DNA from: Comamonadaceae bacterium
GTDB lineage: Bacteria > Pseudomonadota > Gammaproteobacteria > Burkholderiales > Burkholderiaceae_C
Direction of reading: 5' to 3'
Length of the DNA: 64,000 bases
Assembly: GCA_947455465.1 (NCBI GenBank)
Contig: CANGNS010000004.1
Coordinates: forward strand, 1 to 64,000
Position numbers and translations under genes: made by a program. The notes under the pieces are model-generated. The model was given only the letters and a program-made list of their open reading frames with translations, was not told the origin of the DNA and did not search any database. Of this stretch, positions 17,230 to 25,442 are shown piece by piece. Position 1 is the first letter of the stretch. Every line of letters begins with the position of its first letter.

Positions 17230-20139
17230 TTAATTCAGCTGCGCATACAAACCAAACAAAAACGCCACCCTCCCCGCGTCGTCCGGGGGGCCGGTGTAGG
17301 CGTAGGCTTGGTCTACGGCTTTGTCGAGGTGTTGGTGAGCTTTGCGCAGGTTAGGGGGCATGGCCAGGGGGTCGTAGAGGTCGGCCAGCGTGGCGCCGGG
17401 GTGGGTGGCGCGGGCGTCTAGTACGGCTTGGGCGGCCGCTTCGATGGCGGCGCGCTTTTTGTCGGGGTTGGCGTTGGACAGTTTGCGGCCTGTGGGGGCG
17501 CTGAGGTCGGGCCAGGGGAAGTTGTTGTAGACGATATTTATGGAATATTGGTAACGATTTTCCAGGCGCCCACAAGTTACGCGCATCCAAGCCATGTGCA
17601 TCGCGGACTGCAAAACGCCAAAAGTCCATAAATCTGCTTGCGCAACGACCAAGGCGCTGCCGTTGGCGATGGTTTGCGGATCCATAAACCCGATCGGCAT
17701 ATATTCCCGCTTCTCGGAAGAAACCTTTGGCAGCAATAAATAGGGAGTATTGGGTTGCCGGTTTTCCCCAAATAGATAAGGCGTTTGCGCTAACTTTTGA
17801 GTTGCAGCCCGGTCACTGGATTGCCGGAATTTCTTTACCGCATCCACGCGAGCCAGCAGGGGTTTGGACGCCTTCAGCACCGCAGGCGAGATTCCCCGAA
17901 GCCAAAGGCACCAGCGGCGCTCGTCATTAATAAATTCTTGCCCACCGACGAATGGCCGCACATAAGGCGCTAAATGAATATGCTCACGCAGCAGTTCTTC
18001 GCGCTCGATTTCGTCCAATAACAAATGGCCGTTGTCATTGGCCATGCTTCCATAGGTCATTGTGGGCGCGCCTGAAATATTGATAGCGCGCTTGGCCAAA
18101 GCCACGTCCGCCGCGTCCCTCAAATAAGGATTGATATTCGCTGCCGGTATTGCCACCGGATCGCCCTTGGGGTCGGGGTAGTCGAAAATAACTTTTCCTG
18201 GTAACGCATCGGTGCCAAAGCCGATGATCACGCAGTGCACCGCCGCCACGCCCCGGGCGTCGTTGTTCCACTGGAAGTTTCGGTGGGCAAACTGGATTTT
18301 CATGCCCTGCGCCAGCATCCACCCCCACAGCACGCCCACCTGTTCGCCCTGCGTGATGCTGTTGGTCGACACAAAGGCGCAGCGCGTGCGCACGCTGAAA
18401 GCGCGGTCGCGCTGCGGCGCGTACGGGGCGGGCGTTGGGCGCGATTTTTGAGCCGCAGGCTTATGAGCGCCCGGCGCCTGACCCGTGCGCGCAGCAGCGT
18501 CAGCGAGGTAGCGCGCCGCTTTGACGTACCAGGCGGCCACAAAATCCAATACACCGCCGCCATGGACGGCCGACATGATCGCCGCGAAGGCGGCCCTTTG
18601 GTCTGTCCCTTTTTCCTTCTTGCCAATAAACGGCGGATTCCCAATCACATAGTCACACAGCTCGGGCGGCAGCACGGTGGCCCAATCCAGCGTCAGGGCG
18701 TTGCCCAGCACGATGTTGGCCCGGCGCACCAGCGGCAGGCGGTTGAAGTTGCCGCCCAGGGCGCGGCTGGCGCGCAGATTTTCCTGGTGGTCGGTCAGCC
18801 ACAGGGCCACGGTGGCGATATGGGCGGCGCTGGGCTCGATCTCGATGCCGTGGAACTGGTGCACATCGCACTGGATGTAGGCAAACTCCTTGGCGTCCAG
18901 GGTGTCGCTCACGCCCCGGTTGCGCCGCGCGATGGCCTGCAGCGCCTCGACGGCGTCCAGCTCCAGGCGGCGGATCTCGCGGTAGGCGATGACCAAAAAG
19001 TTGCCGCACCCGCAGGCCGGGTCCAGGCAGTTGATGCTGCGCAGGCGCGCCAGCAGCGCTTGCAGCTTGGCCTGGCTGCCGCCCATGCTGCGCGCATCTT
19101 GGTACTGGGCCTTGAGCGCGTCCAAAAACAGCGGCCCGATCAGGCGCAAGATGTTGGTCTCGCTGGTGTAGTGGGCGCCTAGCTCGCGCCGCTTGCTGCT
19201 TTTGCCGGTGACGCCCTCCTCGTCGTGGTGGATCACGGCCTGGAACAAAGAGCCAAAAATGGCGGGGCTGATTTGCGACCAGTCAAAGTGCTCGGCGCAG
19301 GCGAGCAAGGTCTGGCGGGCGGCGCTGTCAAAGTAGCAGCGCGCCAGCTGGCCCTCAAACACGCTGCCATTGATGTACGGAAAGCTTTGCAACGCTTGCG
19401 GCAAGGTGCGCGGACGCTGGTCGGGGCTGCGGTTGAGCACGTCAAACAGGTTTTGCAGCGCGCCGTCCAGGTCGGTGCCGTCTTCGCGGGTGTGCTGGCG
19501 CAGGTAGCGGGCAAAGTCGCCACGCTGGGCAAAAATGCCGGTGTCCTCGGCAAACAGGCAAAAAAGCAGGCGCACCAGGTAGCGCTGCAGGTCGGTGCCG
19601 GTGTAGCCGCCGGCGCGCATGGCGTCGTGCAACTTGGCAATCAGACGGGCGGCGCTTTCGTCCACCGCGATTTGCTGCTGCTGCGCCTGCGACTCGTAAC
19701 CGGCCAAAAACAAGTAGCTGTCGATGTACTTGGCAAAGTCGGGCAGCGTGTGGGTGAGCGGCGGTGCGTGGGCGTTCAGGTCGTAGAGGTGCAGGTGCTC
19801 AAAGTCGCTGATGAGCATGTACTGAGGCAGCTCGGCCTCCTGCAGGCCGGGCAGGTACTTGGTGGCCTGGCGGTAGGCTTTTTGGAGGTCTTCGCCGCGC
19901 GACTTCATCTCAATCAGCAGCTTGCCGGGGTAAAAGCCGTCAATGCGCCCGTGCTTGCCGCCCAGGGTGCTGACGCGCTGCTCAAAATTGACCAGGCGCC
20001 GGTTGGAAAAGCCAAATACCTCGCACAGGCCCCGGATAAAGTCCTGCCCCTCGCCCATCTCGTAGCGCGCCTGCGCAAACTCCCGCACAAAGCCATTGGC
20101 CCGGCGGACGATTTCGTCCCTGCTCAGTGTGACCGTCAT
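17230..20139 (-). CDS. MmeI-like (type IIL) restriction-modification enzyme
   Basis: A 969-residue single-chain enzyme that should both cut DNA and methylate one strand of its site. The N-terminal nuclease has the D-x9-E-x-K motif seen in MmeI (Asp67, Glu77, Lys79). A helical linker follows. The gamma-type amino-methyltransferase has a GAHYTSE block (321-327), motif I DPACGCGNF (373-381) and motif IV NPPF (501-504), with GIEIE between them. The last 350 or so residues should hold target recognition. No separate specificity or nuclease gene is adjacent. All motifs look intact, so it may be active; specificity cannot be read. Confidence 0.88.
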   Translation of the reverse strand: MTVTLSRDEIVRRANGFVREFAQARYEMGEGQDFIRGLCEVFGFSNRRLVNFEQRVSTLGGKHGRIDGFYPGKLLIEMKSRGEDLQKAYRQATKYLPGLQEAELPQYMLISDFEHLHLYDLNAHAPPLTHTLPDFAKYIDSYLFLAGYESQAQQQQIAVDESAARLIAKLHDAMRAGGYTGTDLQRYLVRLLFCLFAEDTGIFAQRGDFARYLRQHTREDGTDLDGALQNLFDVLNRSPDQRPRTLPQALQSFPYINGSVFEGQLARCYFDSAARQTLLACAEHFDWSQISPAIFGSLFQAVIHHDEEGVTGKSSKRRELGAHYTSETNILRLIGPLFLDALKAQYQDARSMGGSQAKLQALLARLRSINCLDPACGCGNFLVIAYREIRRLELDAVEALQAIARRNRGVSDTLDAKEFAYIQCDVHQFHGIEIEPSAAHIATVALWLTDHQENLRASRALGGNFNRLPLVRRANIVLGNALTLDWATVLPPELCDYVIGNPPFIGKKEKGTDQRAAFAAIMSAVHGGGVLDFVAAWYVKAARYLADAAARTGQAPGAHKPAAQKSRPTPAPYAPQRDRAFSVRTRCAFVSTNSITQGEQVGVLWGWMLAQGMKIQFAHRNFQWNNDARGVAAVHCVIIGFGTDALPGKVIFDYPDPKGDPVAIPAANINPYLRDAADVALAKRAINISGAPTMTYGSMANDNGHLLLDEIEREELLREHIHLAPYVRPFVGGQEFINDERRWCLWLRGISPAVLKASKPLLARVDAVKKFRQSSDRAATQKLAQTPYLFGENRQPNTPYLLLPKVSSEKREYMPIGFMDPQTIANGSALVVAQADLWTFGVLQSAMHMAWMRVTCGRLENRYQYSINIVYNNFPWPDLSAPTGRKLSNANPDKKRAAIEAAAQAVLDARATHPGATLADLYDPLAMPPNLRKAHQHLDKAVDQAYAYTGPPDDAGRVAFLFGLYAQLN

Positions 20140-20249
20140 CCCTGCCGCTTTTTTAGTTTAGAAAGCGGTGATTATTGCCTTTTTAGGAATTGATTGGCTG
20201 CGGTGTTGCGACGAAACCTGCACACCGGCGAGCCCTAGAGCGTGCGCGC

Positions 20250-20558
20250 CTAGCGAGCAGCTTGTTCGGCGAGCTTTTCAGTGAGCCAAATTTTCATTAG
20301 CGACTGGTAGGGGACGTCCAGTTTATTGGCCTCGCGCCGGATGCCGGCGAGCAGGCTGTCGCTCAAACGCAAAGAAATGCTGGTGGTTGACGGTTTGAGG
20401 TTCTTCAGTGTCACCGGCGCCAGGGCGCGGGTATCGAAAAATGCCGTAGCGTCGGTACCAGCGGCCTCCCAAAAAGCGCGTTCCTGCGCCTCGTCAACAA
20501 ACTTGGGGATCGCTTTGGGCTGGGCGGAGGCTTTGACTTTATTGCTGGTGTTGGGCAT
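20250..20558 (-). CDS. brnA: BrnA/CopG-type antitoxin, orphan
   Basis: A 102-residue protein. The N-terminal IPKFVDEAQERAFWEA block and the C-terminal ribbon-helix-helix SISLRLSDSLL...ANKLDVPYQSLMKIWL are the BrnA pattern. The ATG at 20558 has AGAG 9 bp upstream. BrnA normally binds and blocks the BrnT ribonuclease encoded just upstream; here only the last codons of brnT remain (20539-20610). The protein itself looks complete and could still be made and bind DNA. Confidence 0.78.
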   Translation of the reverse strand: MPNTSNKVKASAQPKAIPKFVDEAQERAFWEAAGTDATAFFDTRALAPVTLKNLKPSTTSISLRLSDSLLAGIRREANKLDVPYQSLMKIWLTEKLAEQAAR

Positions 20559-20610
20559 AAATTTTTCTCTCTTTGGTGTGCTGATCCCGGGCTGAAATGA
20601 CACGGATCAG
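20539..20610 (-). pseudogene. 3' remnant of a BrnT toxin gene
   Basis: In a second minus-strand frame overlapping the brnA start by 20 bp, the last 23 codons read LIRVISARDQHTKERKIYAQ and three more residues. The R-V-I-S-A-R-x3-T-x-E-R-x2-Y pattern is the conserved C-terminus of BrnT, and the overlap with brnA is the normal brnTA layout. Upstream of this the sequence has no BrnT similarity and runs into the end of the NRDE gene at 20633, so the rest of the toxin is deleted. Confidence 0.65.
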
Positions 20611-20632
20611 GCTATTTAAAGCGTTTTGGAGG

Positions 20633-21379
20633 CTATAGCGCAATGCGCACTTGCCCCGTCGGTCCCCGCGCGTCAAAGCTGCGCTCGGTGAACTCGGCGC
20701 TGTTGCGCCGCAGCATGACGATGCTGCTGGCGCGGGTGCCGTAGTCGGCGCTGCGGATGAAGGCGCGTGAGAGAAGGCGCTCGCGTTCGGGTGGCAGGCC
20801 GGTGTCGGGCAGCAGGTGGTCTGGCGCGCTTTGGTCGTGGGCCAGCAACGCAAAGAGCGCGTCCGTATCGGTGCGCTGGGCGCCTTGCAAGGCGCCCAGG
20901 CCCGATTGCAGCATCAGCAGCTTGGGCCAAGGGGTGCCAAAACCGGCGTTCGATACCGCGCCCAAGCCCGGCGCAAAGTGCTGCACGTGCGCGCTTTGGC
21001 TTTGCAGGCCGCATAGGCTGTCGCCATCAAATACAAGCAGATTGAAGGGATTGAACTGGGTGGCTTCTTGCGCCACTTGCGCCAAGTAGTCGGCCGCCGT
21101 TTGCTGGCCGCTTAAAAAGCCGCTGACCAGCGCACCGCGCGAAGGCGCGTCGGGCCGGTGGTGGCGCAAATCGCGCACATTGGTCAGCGCCGCCAAGCGC
21201 CTCGCGCCCGCCACGCCCAACCAGCTGCCACCGGCCTGCAGGTCTTTGCCTGCGACGATGGGCGTAGCTTCCCAAGCATGCAAAGCCTGCGTGGGGCGCG
21301 CGTAAAACTCATCGCGGTTGGCGATGAGTAGCAGCGGCATGTCGGCATCAGGTTGCCAGTCCCAGGCGATAAGGCACAT
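20633..21379 (-). CDS. NRDE (TANGO2) family protein
   Basis: A 248-residue protein with the family-naming N-terminal block ANRDEFYARPT (about residues 20-30), an N-terminal Met-Cys as in Ntn-hydrolase-like members, and a GSWLGV motif. Bacterial NRDE proteins are cytoplasmic and poorly understood; the eukaryotic relative is TANGO2, linked to haem or lipid handling. It is complete and stands at the right border of the accessory island. Confidence 0.88.
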   Translation of the reverse strand: MCLIAWDWQPDADMPLLLIANRDEFYARPTQALHAWEATPIVAGKDLQAGGSWLGVAGARRLAALTNVRDLRHHRPDAPSRGALVSGFLSGQQTAADYLAQVAQEATQFNPFNLLVFDGDSLCGLQSQSAHVQHFAPGLGAVSNAGFGTPWPKLLMLQSGLGALQGAQRTDTDALFALLAHDQSAPDHLLPDTGLPPERERLLSRAFIRSADYGTRASSIVMLRRNSAEFTERSFDARGPTGQVRIAL

Positions 21380-21602
21380 AGGTAGGTAAGCGGGTGATTA
21401 GATTGGACCAATAGCAGTGCAAGTGTGGTGTGGATGCTAGTGCGAAAATTAGGCTGACAGTTCATTCAAAATAGTGCAATGAATGCGGGCCCATGTTGGC
21501 AGTTTTGTATGGTTTTGCAATTACTATCTCGCCTCCCATTCGGGTGTTTTTCTGTGCGATTTTTCTCGGGCTGCGGCCACCTAAAAAAAATTGAATTCCT
21601 CG

Positions 21603-21632
21603 TTACAAAAGTGTGAAAATCGTGGATACTAT
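21603..21632 (+). promoter_or_regulatory. Possible sigma-70 promoter of the ykgJ-like operon
   Basis: TTACAA (21603-21608) and TACTAT (21627-21632) are separated by 18 bp, about 145 bp upstream of the ykgJ-like start. Only a partial match to consensus. Confidence 0.3.
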
Positions 21633-21712
21633 AAATACCTACAAAAACTAGGGTTCAAGAATACGTATGTTGGAAACTGAGACGCAGGTTGATACTCATT
21701 GCATGCCTTTGC

Positions 21713-21743
21713 ATTGCAAGATTTCTGTTTCCTTTCTTGCAAT
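21713..21743. promoter_or_regulatory. Inverted repeat upstream of ykgJ-like gene
   Basis: ATTGCAAGA and TCTTGCAAT form 9-bp arms around a 13-bp centre, ending 35 bp before the GTG start. It could be an operator or a leader hairpin; there is no T-run, so it is not a terminator. Confidence 0.35.
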
Positions 21744-21778
21744 CGGCCACTGCCGTTTAGCCCCCACCGGAAGCGCAC

Positions 21779-22201
21779 GTGCTGTTTGACCATTGTGCGC
21801 AGTGCCGCCAGTGCTGCCATATCGAACCGGGTTATCCGCCACTGGACATTACCCTTACCGCCCAGGAAAAAAGCCGCATGGGCAGCGTTTGCATCGAGAC
21901 CGCATGCACGCACCTCGGGCCCCGTGGCTGCACCATGGGCGAGGACAAACCGCTGAGCTGCAAGCTCTACCCGCTGTCCTACAACCCGCGCTCCAAAAAA
22001 TTCTCTTTCGATTCCGACTGCCCGCTGATGCCCGAGTACCAGGCCCAGTTGGCGTCGCCCACCAGCGAGGCCTCCGCGCATCTGGCCTCGATGCAGACCG
22101 CGATTGCGGCGCTGCACAAAACGGATGTGGCGTTTTTGCGCGAAAACCACCGCATTGACTCTGACTACTTTGACCTCAAGCCCCTGCGGCGACAGGCCTA
22201 G
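21779..22201 (+). CDS. YkgJ-family cysteine-cluster protein
   Basis: A 140-residue protein with cysteines in the CxxCxxCC pattern near the N-terminus (residues 6-13), then Cys in CIETACTHLGPRGC and LSCKLYPLSY, the layout of YkgJ (UPF0153) proteins thought to bind zinc or an iron-sulfur cluster. The GTG at 21779 is forced by an in-frame TAG 21 bp upstream; GGAAG precedes it. It is followed after 17 bp by the GNAT-like gene, suggesting a two-gene operon. Confidence 0.8.
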   Translation: MLFDHCAQCRQCCHIEPGYPPLDITLTAQEKSRMGSVCIETACTHLGPRGCTMGEDKPLSCKLYPLSYNPRSKKFSFDSDCPLMPEYQAQLASPTSEASAHLASMQTAIAALHKTDVAFLRENHRIDSDYFDLKPLRRQA

Positions 22202-22218
22202 CCGAAGGAAACCCGACC

Positions 22219-23091
22219 ATGAGCATTGATTTGTATTCTTCCGCCCACGACCACGCCCCTTCAGGCGCGGAAACCGCCGAAGTACAAAAGCTTCTCCACC
22301 AGACCTGGACCCCCGAAAACCTCTGCGTCGAGAGTTTTCACGAGAAAACCAAGTACTACACCAGCCGCTGGGATGGTCTGTGCCCCTACATCGACGTCTC
22401 GCCCGAGATGCTGGCGGTGGCCAAAAAACCTTTTATCGTCTACGCACTGCCGCCCGAGGGCAATTACGGCGTGCCGATCAATGACAAATACGGCATGGTG
22501 CATGCCGGTTCGCCCGAGTTTTGGACCGACGAGCGCCGCGCCCGCAAGTTCAAGGAGCTCGACAAGCTGTGCCGCAGCTTTACCGTCACCGAGCGCGTGG
22601 TGCCCGGGCGTGAACTGACGGTGGAAGACGTGTTCAAGCTGGGTAGCGAGCATTTCGACGCCTACGAGATCCATGACCGCGAGATTGCCGGCTTTGTGGA
22701 CTATGTGCAAAACCTGGACGTGGTGATCATCCAGGCCCATGCGGAGAACGGCGACTTGGTGCTCAGCGACGTGTCCATCGTGCTGCCCGAGCGCAACCAG
22801 GTCTATGGCAGCTTTTGCCAGTGGAATGTGGACTACAAAAACCGCTCGCCCGGCATTTATGCCTGCCTGCTGGCAGCGCGCTGGACCCAGAAAAACGGCT
22901 ATGCCTATTACAACCTGGGCCCGGTCGGCGACTACGGCTACAAAGCGCTGTTCGTGACCGACCACGAGCCCATTTTTGCGCTGGCCCTGACCGACCTGGA
23001 CCACCCGCTGGCCCTGGACACCACCTCGCCGCTGCACACCGACTTCAAGCGCGAAGAATGGAACCAGATTTACCGCGTGCGGTCCGAGTAA
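22219..23091 (+). CDS. GNAT/Ate1-like transferase of unknown substrate
   Basis: A 290-residue soluble protein. The C-terminal block YGSFCQWNVDYKNRS...YYNLGPVGDYGYKALF is reminiscent of the GNAT-fold half of arginyl-tRNA-protein transferases and FemX-like enzymes, but I cannot place it in a named family. It follows a YkgJ-like gene in the same operon with a GAAGG-type ribosome site and ends before a strong terminator. A protein-aminoacylating or acetylating role is possible but unproven. Confidence 0.5.
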   Translation: MSIDLYSSAHDHAPSGAETAEVQKLLHQTWTPENLCVESFHEKTKYYTSRWDGLCPYIDVSPEMLAVAKKPFIVYALPPEGNYGVPINDKYGMVHAGSPEFWTDERRARKFKELDKLCRSFTVTERVVPGRELTVEDVFKLGSEHFDAYEIHDREIAGFVDYVQNLDVVIIQAHAENGDLVLSDVSIVLPERNQVYGSFCQWNVDYKNRSPGIYACLLAARWTQKNGYAYYNLGPVGDYGYKALFVTDHEPIFALALTDLDHPLALDTTSPLHTDFKREEWNQIYRVRSE

Positions 23092-23124
23092 GCCTGCCCT
23101 GCACAACGCACGCAGACAGGCAAC

Positions 23125-23154
23125 AAAAAACCGGCCCTCGAGGCCGGTTTTTTT
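23125..23154. terminator. Bidirectional rho-independent terminator
   Basis: CCGGCC (23131-23136) pairs with GGCCGG (23142-23147) around a short loop, flanked by an A-run on the left and a T-run on the right. It ends the GNAT-like gene on the plus strand and the SET gene on the minus strand. Confidence 0.85.
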
Positions 23155-23171
23155 ATGGGGCAAACGCCGCT

Positions 23172-23594
23172 TTATTTAAAGACGTGGGTCTCACCAAAGC
23201 TGTCGTCGTAGTCCATCATCAGCTCCTCGTCCTTGGCGATATCGCGCAGGGTGACTAGCTGGCCGTTTTTACGGTATTTGACGTTGGGCGTCTTGGAATG
23301 GTTCAGGTAGACCGCCATGTTCATGGAGTTGAGCCCGATCTCGGGCACCAGAACGTGCTTTTTGTCGTAGTAGCAAAACATCTTCATTTCTTTGCGCACG
23401 CCGGCGGGCAGTTTCTTGACCTCGTCATGGGTAAATTTGACTTCATGGAACTTCAGCCGGGAGTGCAAGGGGTTGATGCCCTTGGGAATAGCGCTGATGG
23501 CAAACACCCCAATGCCATGCACGGGCGAGACGCCCAGGCGGCAAAACACTTCAGTTTGGAGGTGCTCAAAAAGTTTCTTTTTGGTACTTGGCAT
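23172..23594 (-). CDS. SET-domain protein (putative protein-lysine methyltransferase)
   Basis: A 140-residue protein that is almost only a SET domain. It has a GIGVFA block (27-32), the cofactor-binding NHS at residues 98-100 (LNHSKTPNV) and an EELMMDYDDSF block near 123-133 with the catalytic tyrosine. Such proteins transfer methyl groups from SAM to lysines. The start is uncertain: ATG at 23594 gives the SET core without an odd leader; ATG 23609 and TTG 23648 are alternatives with no better ribosome site. It is convergent with the YkgJ/GNAT-like operon. Confidence 0.75.
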   Translation of the reverse strand: MPSTKKKLFEHLQTEVFCRLGVSPVHGIGVFAISAIPKGINPLHSRLKFHEVKFTHDEVKKLPAGVRKEMKMFCYYDKKHVLVPEIGLNSMNMAVYLNHSKTPNVKYRKNGQLVTLRDIAKDEELMMDYDDSFGETHVFK

Positions 23595-23764
23595 AAACAG
23601 AACGGTCATCAATGTTGATATGAATACAGACTCCAACGAAGAGCCCAATGCGTACAGCGGGTGCGATAGTACACCGACTGCATGGCATTCTTGATGCTAT
23701 CGATAGCGCGATTTACAACCTTCTCTTTTTTGGAAAAGGTTATCTCATAGGCCAACGCCACGCC

Positions 23765-24985
23765 TCAGGCCAGTACCTCGTGCAGCATGCAGCCCGGGCG
23801 CAGCGCGTTGCGCCAAAAGCTGGCCGTGGCGCCGCTTTGGGCCAGCAGCAGCACCTGCACCAAGGGGGCGACCGGCGTCTGCACCGGGTCGATCAGCAGC
23901 ACCCAGCGGGCGCCACCGTCGGCGGTTTTTTCTTCCTGCAGCTTGCCGATCCAGTCCATGGCCTTGAGGACATCGACCACCTCGCCCAGCGCCAGCGGGT
24001 CTACGCCCGTGGCAGCGCACAGCTCGGCCGTGCTCATGCCCCGCGTGGCCGCTGTGCGGGCCGCGCTCAGGCTGCCCAGCAGGTCTAGCGCCAGCGTAAA
24101 ACGCAGGCCCGGCCCGCTGCGCTGCGCCGGCAAGCCGGCGATCAGGCTGGGCACATAGGCCGTGAGCGCCGCCCCCAGCAGCACGATGACCCAGGAGACA
24201 TAAATCCAGACCAGCAGTATCGGCAAGGTGGCAAAAGCGCCATAGACCACCGAGTAGGTGGGCACCATGCCCAGGTACACGGCCAGCAGGCGCTTGGCCA
24301 GCTCCAGGCCGGTGGAGACGAACAAACCGCCCATCCAGGCGTGGCCCCAGCGCACCCGGGTGTTGGGCAGGTAATGGAACATGGCGGCCATGCCGCCGGC
24401 CACCATCAGGAACTGCATGGCGTCAAGCAGCGGGCCCACACCGCCGGGCAGGCTATCGACCAGCCCGCGCGAGGCGTAAACCGCATACGAGCTAAAGCTG
24501 ATGCTCACGCCCAAAATCAGCGGCCCCAGGGTGATGGCGGACCAGTAAATCAGAAGGCGCTGGCCCAGGGGGCGCAGCTTGCGCACGCGCCAGATGCTGT
24601 TGAGGGTGCGGTCGATGGTGAAGATCAGGGTCAGCGCGGTGAGCAGCAGCGCACCCAGACCGAGCGCGCCGAGCTTGCTGGCCTTGCGGGCGAACTGGTT
24701 GAGGTAGCCCAGCACCTGGCGGGCGATGTCGTCCGGTATCAGGCTGGCGACCAGCCACTTTTGCAGCACGTCCTGGAACTTGGCAAACATCGGGAACGCG
24801 GTAAACACCGCCAGCACCACAGTGAGCAAGGGCACCATGGCGATGATGGTGGTGAAGGTCAGGCTGCTGGCGGTCAGGCCCAGGCGGTCCTCGCGAAAGC
24901 GCTCGCGCAGGGTGTAGAGCGCCGGGCGCCACCGGACTTGGCGCACGTCGGCCAGCCATTGTTGCAAGCGTAAAAGCAGTGTCAT
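23765..24985 (-). CDS. YihY/BrkB-family inner-membrane protein
   Basis: A 406-residue membrane protein with six or so hydrophobic segments (about residues 30-280) and the RFREDRLGLTASSLTFTTI block typical of YihY/BrkB proteins, followed by a soluble C-terminal domain of about 120 residues that resembles a winged helix. Such proteins were once annotated as RNase BN; that is not supported. The frame is open far upstream, but the ATG at 24985 gives the family N-terminus and avoids overlap with the divergent DUF2069 gene. Confidence 0.85.
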   Translation of the reverse strand: MTLLLRLQQWLADVRQVRWRPALYTLRERFREDRLGLTASSLTFTTIIAMVPLLTVVLAVFTAFPMFAKFQDVLQKWLVASLIPDDIARQVLGYLNQFARKASKLGALGLGALLLTALTLIFTIDRTLNSIWRVRKLRPLGQRLLIYWSAITLGPLILGVSISFSSYAVYASRGLVDSLPGGVGPLLDAMQFLMVAGGMAAMFHYLPNTRVRWGHAWMGGLFVSTGLELAKRLLAVYLGMVPTYSVVYGAFATLPILLVWIYVSWVIVLLGAALTAYVPSLIAGLPAQRSGPGLRFTLALDLLGSLSAARTAATRGMSTAELCAATGVDPLALGEVVDVLKAMDWIGKLQEEKTADGGARWVLLIDPVQTPVAPLVQVLLLAQSGATASFWRNALRPGCMLHEVLA

Positions 24986-25007
24986 GGGCCGGTATGATGC
25001 CACTGAC

Positions 25008-25442
25008 ATGAATTTGCACTCCGAAACCCCCCTCTGCGGCCCGCCCGCCGCCCACGTCCATTGGAGCCGCAACGTAGCCGTTGCCTGCCTGCTGGGGCTC
25101 ATCGCCCTGAGCCTGGCCTGGGAGCTTGTGCTGGCGCCCATCAAACCCGGCGGCTCGCTGCTGGCGCTCAAGGCCCTGCCCCTGTGCCTGCCGCTGGCCG
25201 GGCTGCTGAAAAACCGCATGTACACCTACCGCTGGGTGGCGCTGGTGATTTGGCTGTATTTCATAGAAGGCGTGGTGCGCGCCTGGGGCGACAAGGCGCC
25301 GGGCAATTACTGCGCCCTGCTGGAAGTGCTGCTGTGCCTGGTGCTGTTTGTGGCCTGCACCCTGCACATCCGCCTGCGCCTGCGCGATGCGCGCCTGGCC
25401 GGCCTGATGGACGAGCCCACCCCCGCCGAGTTGCCCGCATGA
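25008..25442 (+). CDS. DUF2069 membrane protein
   Basis: A 144-residue protein with about four membrane segments (from VACLLGLIALSLAWELVLAP on), matching the DUF2069 family of proteobacteria. Function unknown. I chose the ATG at 25008; an ATG at 24984 would overlap the divergent yihY start codon. Its stop overlaps the start of the GlcD-like gene (ATGA), implying coupling. Confidence 0.8.
   Translation: MNLHSETPLCGPPAAHVHWSRNVAVACLLGLIALSLAWELVLAPIKPGGSLLALKALPLCLPLAGLLKNRMYTYRWVALVIWLYFIEGVVRAWGDKAPGNYCALLEVLLCLVLFVACTLHIRLRLRDARLAGLMDEPTPAELPA

Larger units (their letters stand above)
21380..21778. other. 399-bp intergenic region
   Basis: No convincing gene is seen. The stretch is more AT-rich than its surroundings and separates the minus-strand NRDE gene from the plus-strand ykgJ-like gene, so it should hold both promoters. 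It contains a possible sigma-70 promoter (21603-21632) and an inverted repeat (21713-21743). A 39-codon open frame from 21668 lacks a ribosome site and is not called. Confidence 0.6.

Noticed and set aside
14756-20610. Integrative element with integrase or att sites
   Set aside because: No integrase, transposase or tRNA gene is present in or next to the region; only the 40-bp repeats suggest mobility of the inner cassette.
21668-21787. 39-codon frame before the ykgJ-like gene
   Set aside because: No ribosome site, no motif, and it overlaps the ykgJ-like start and an inverted repeat.
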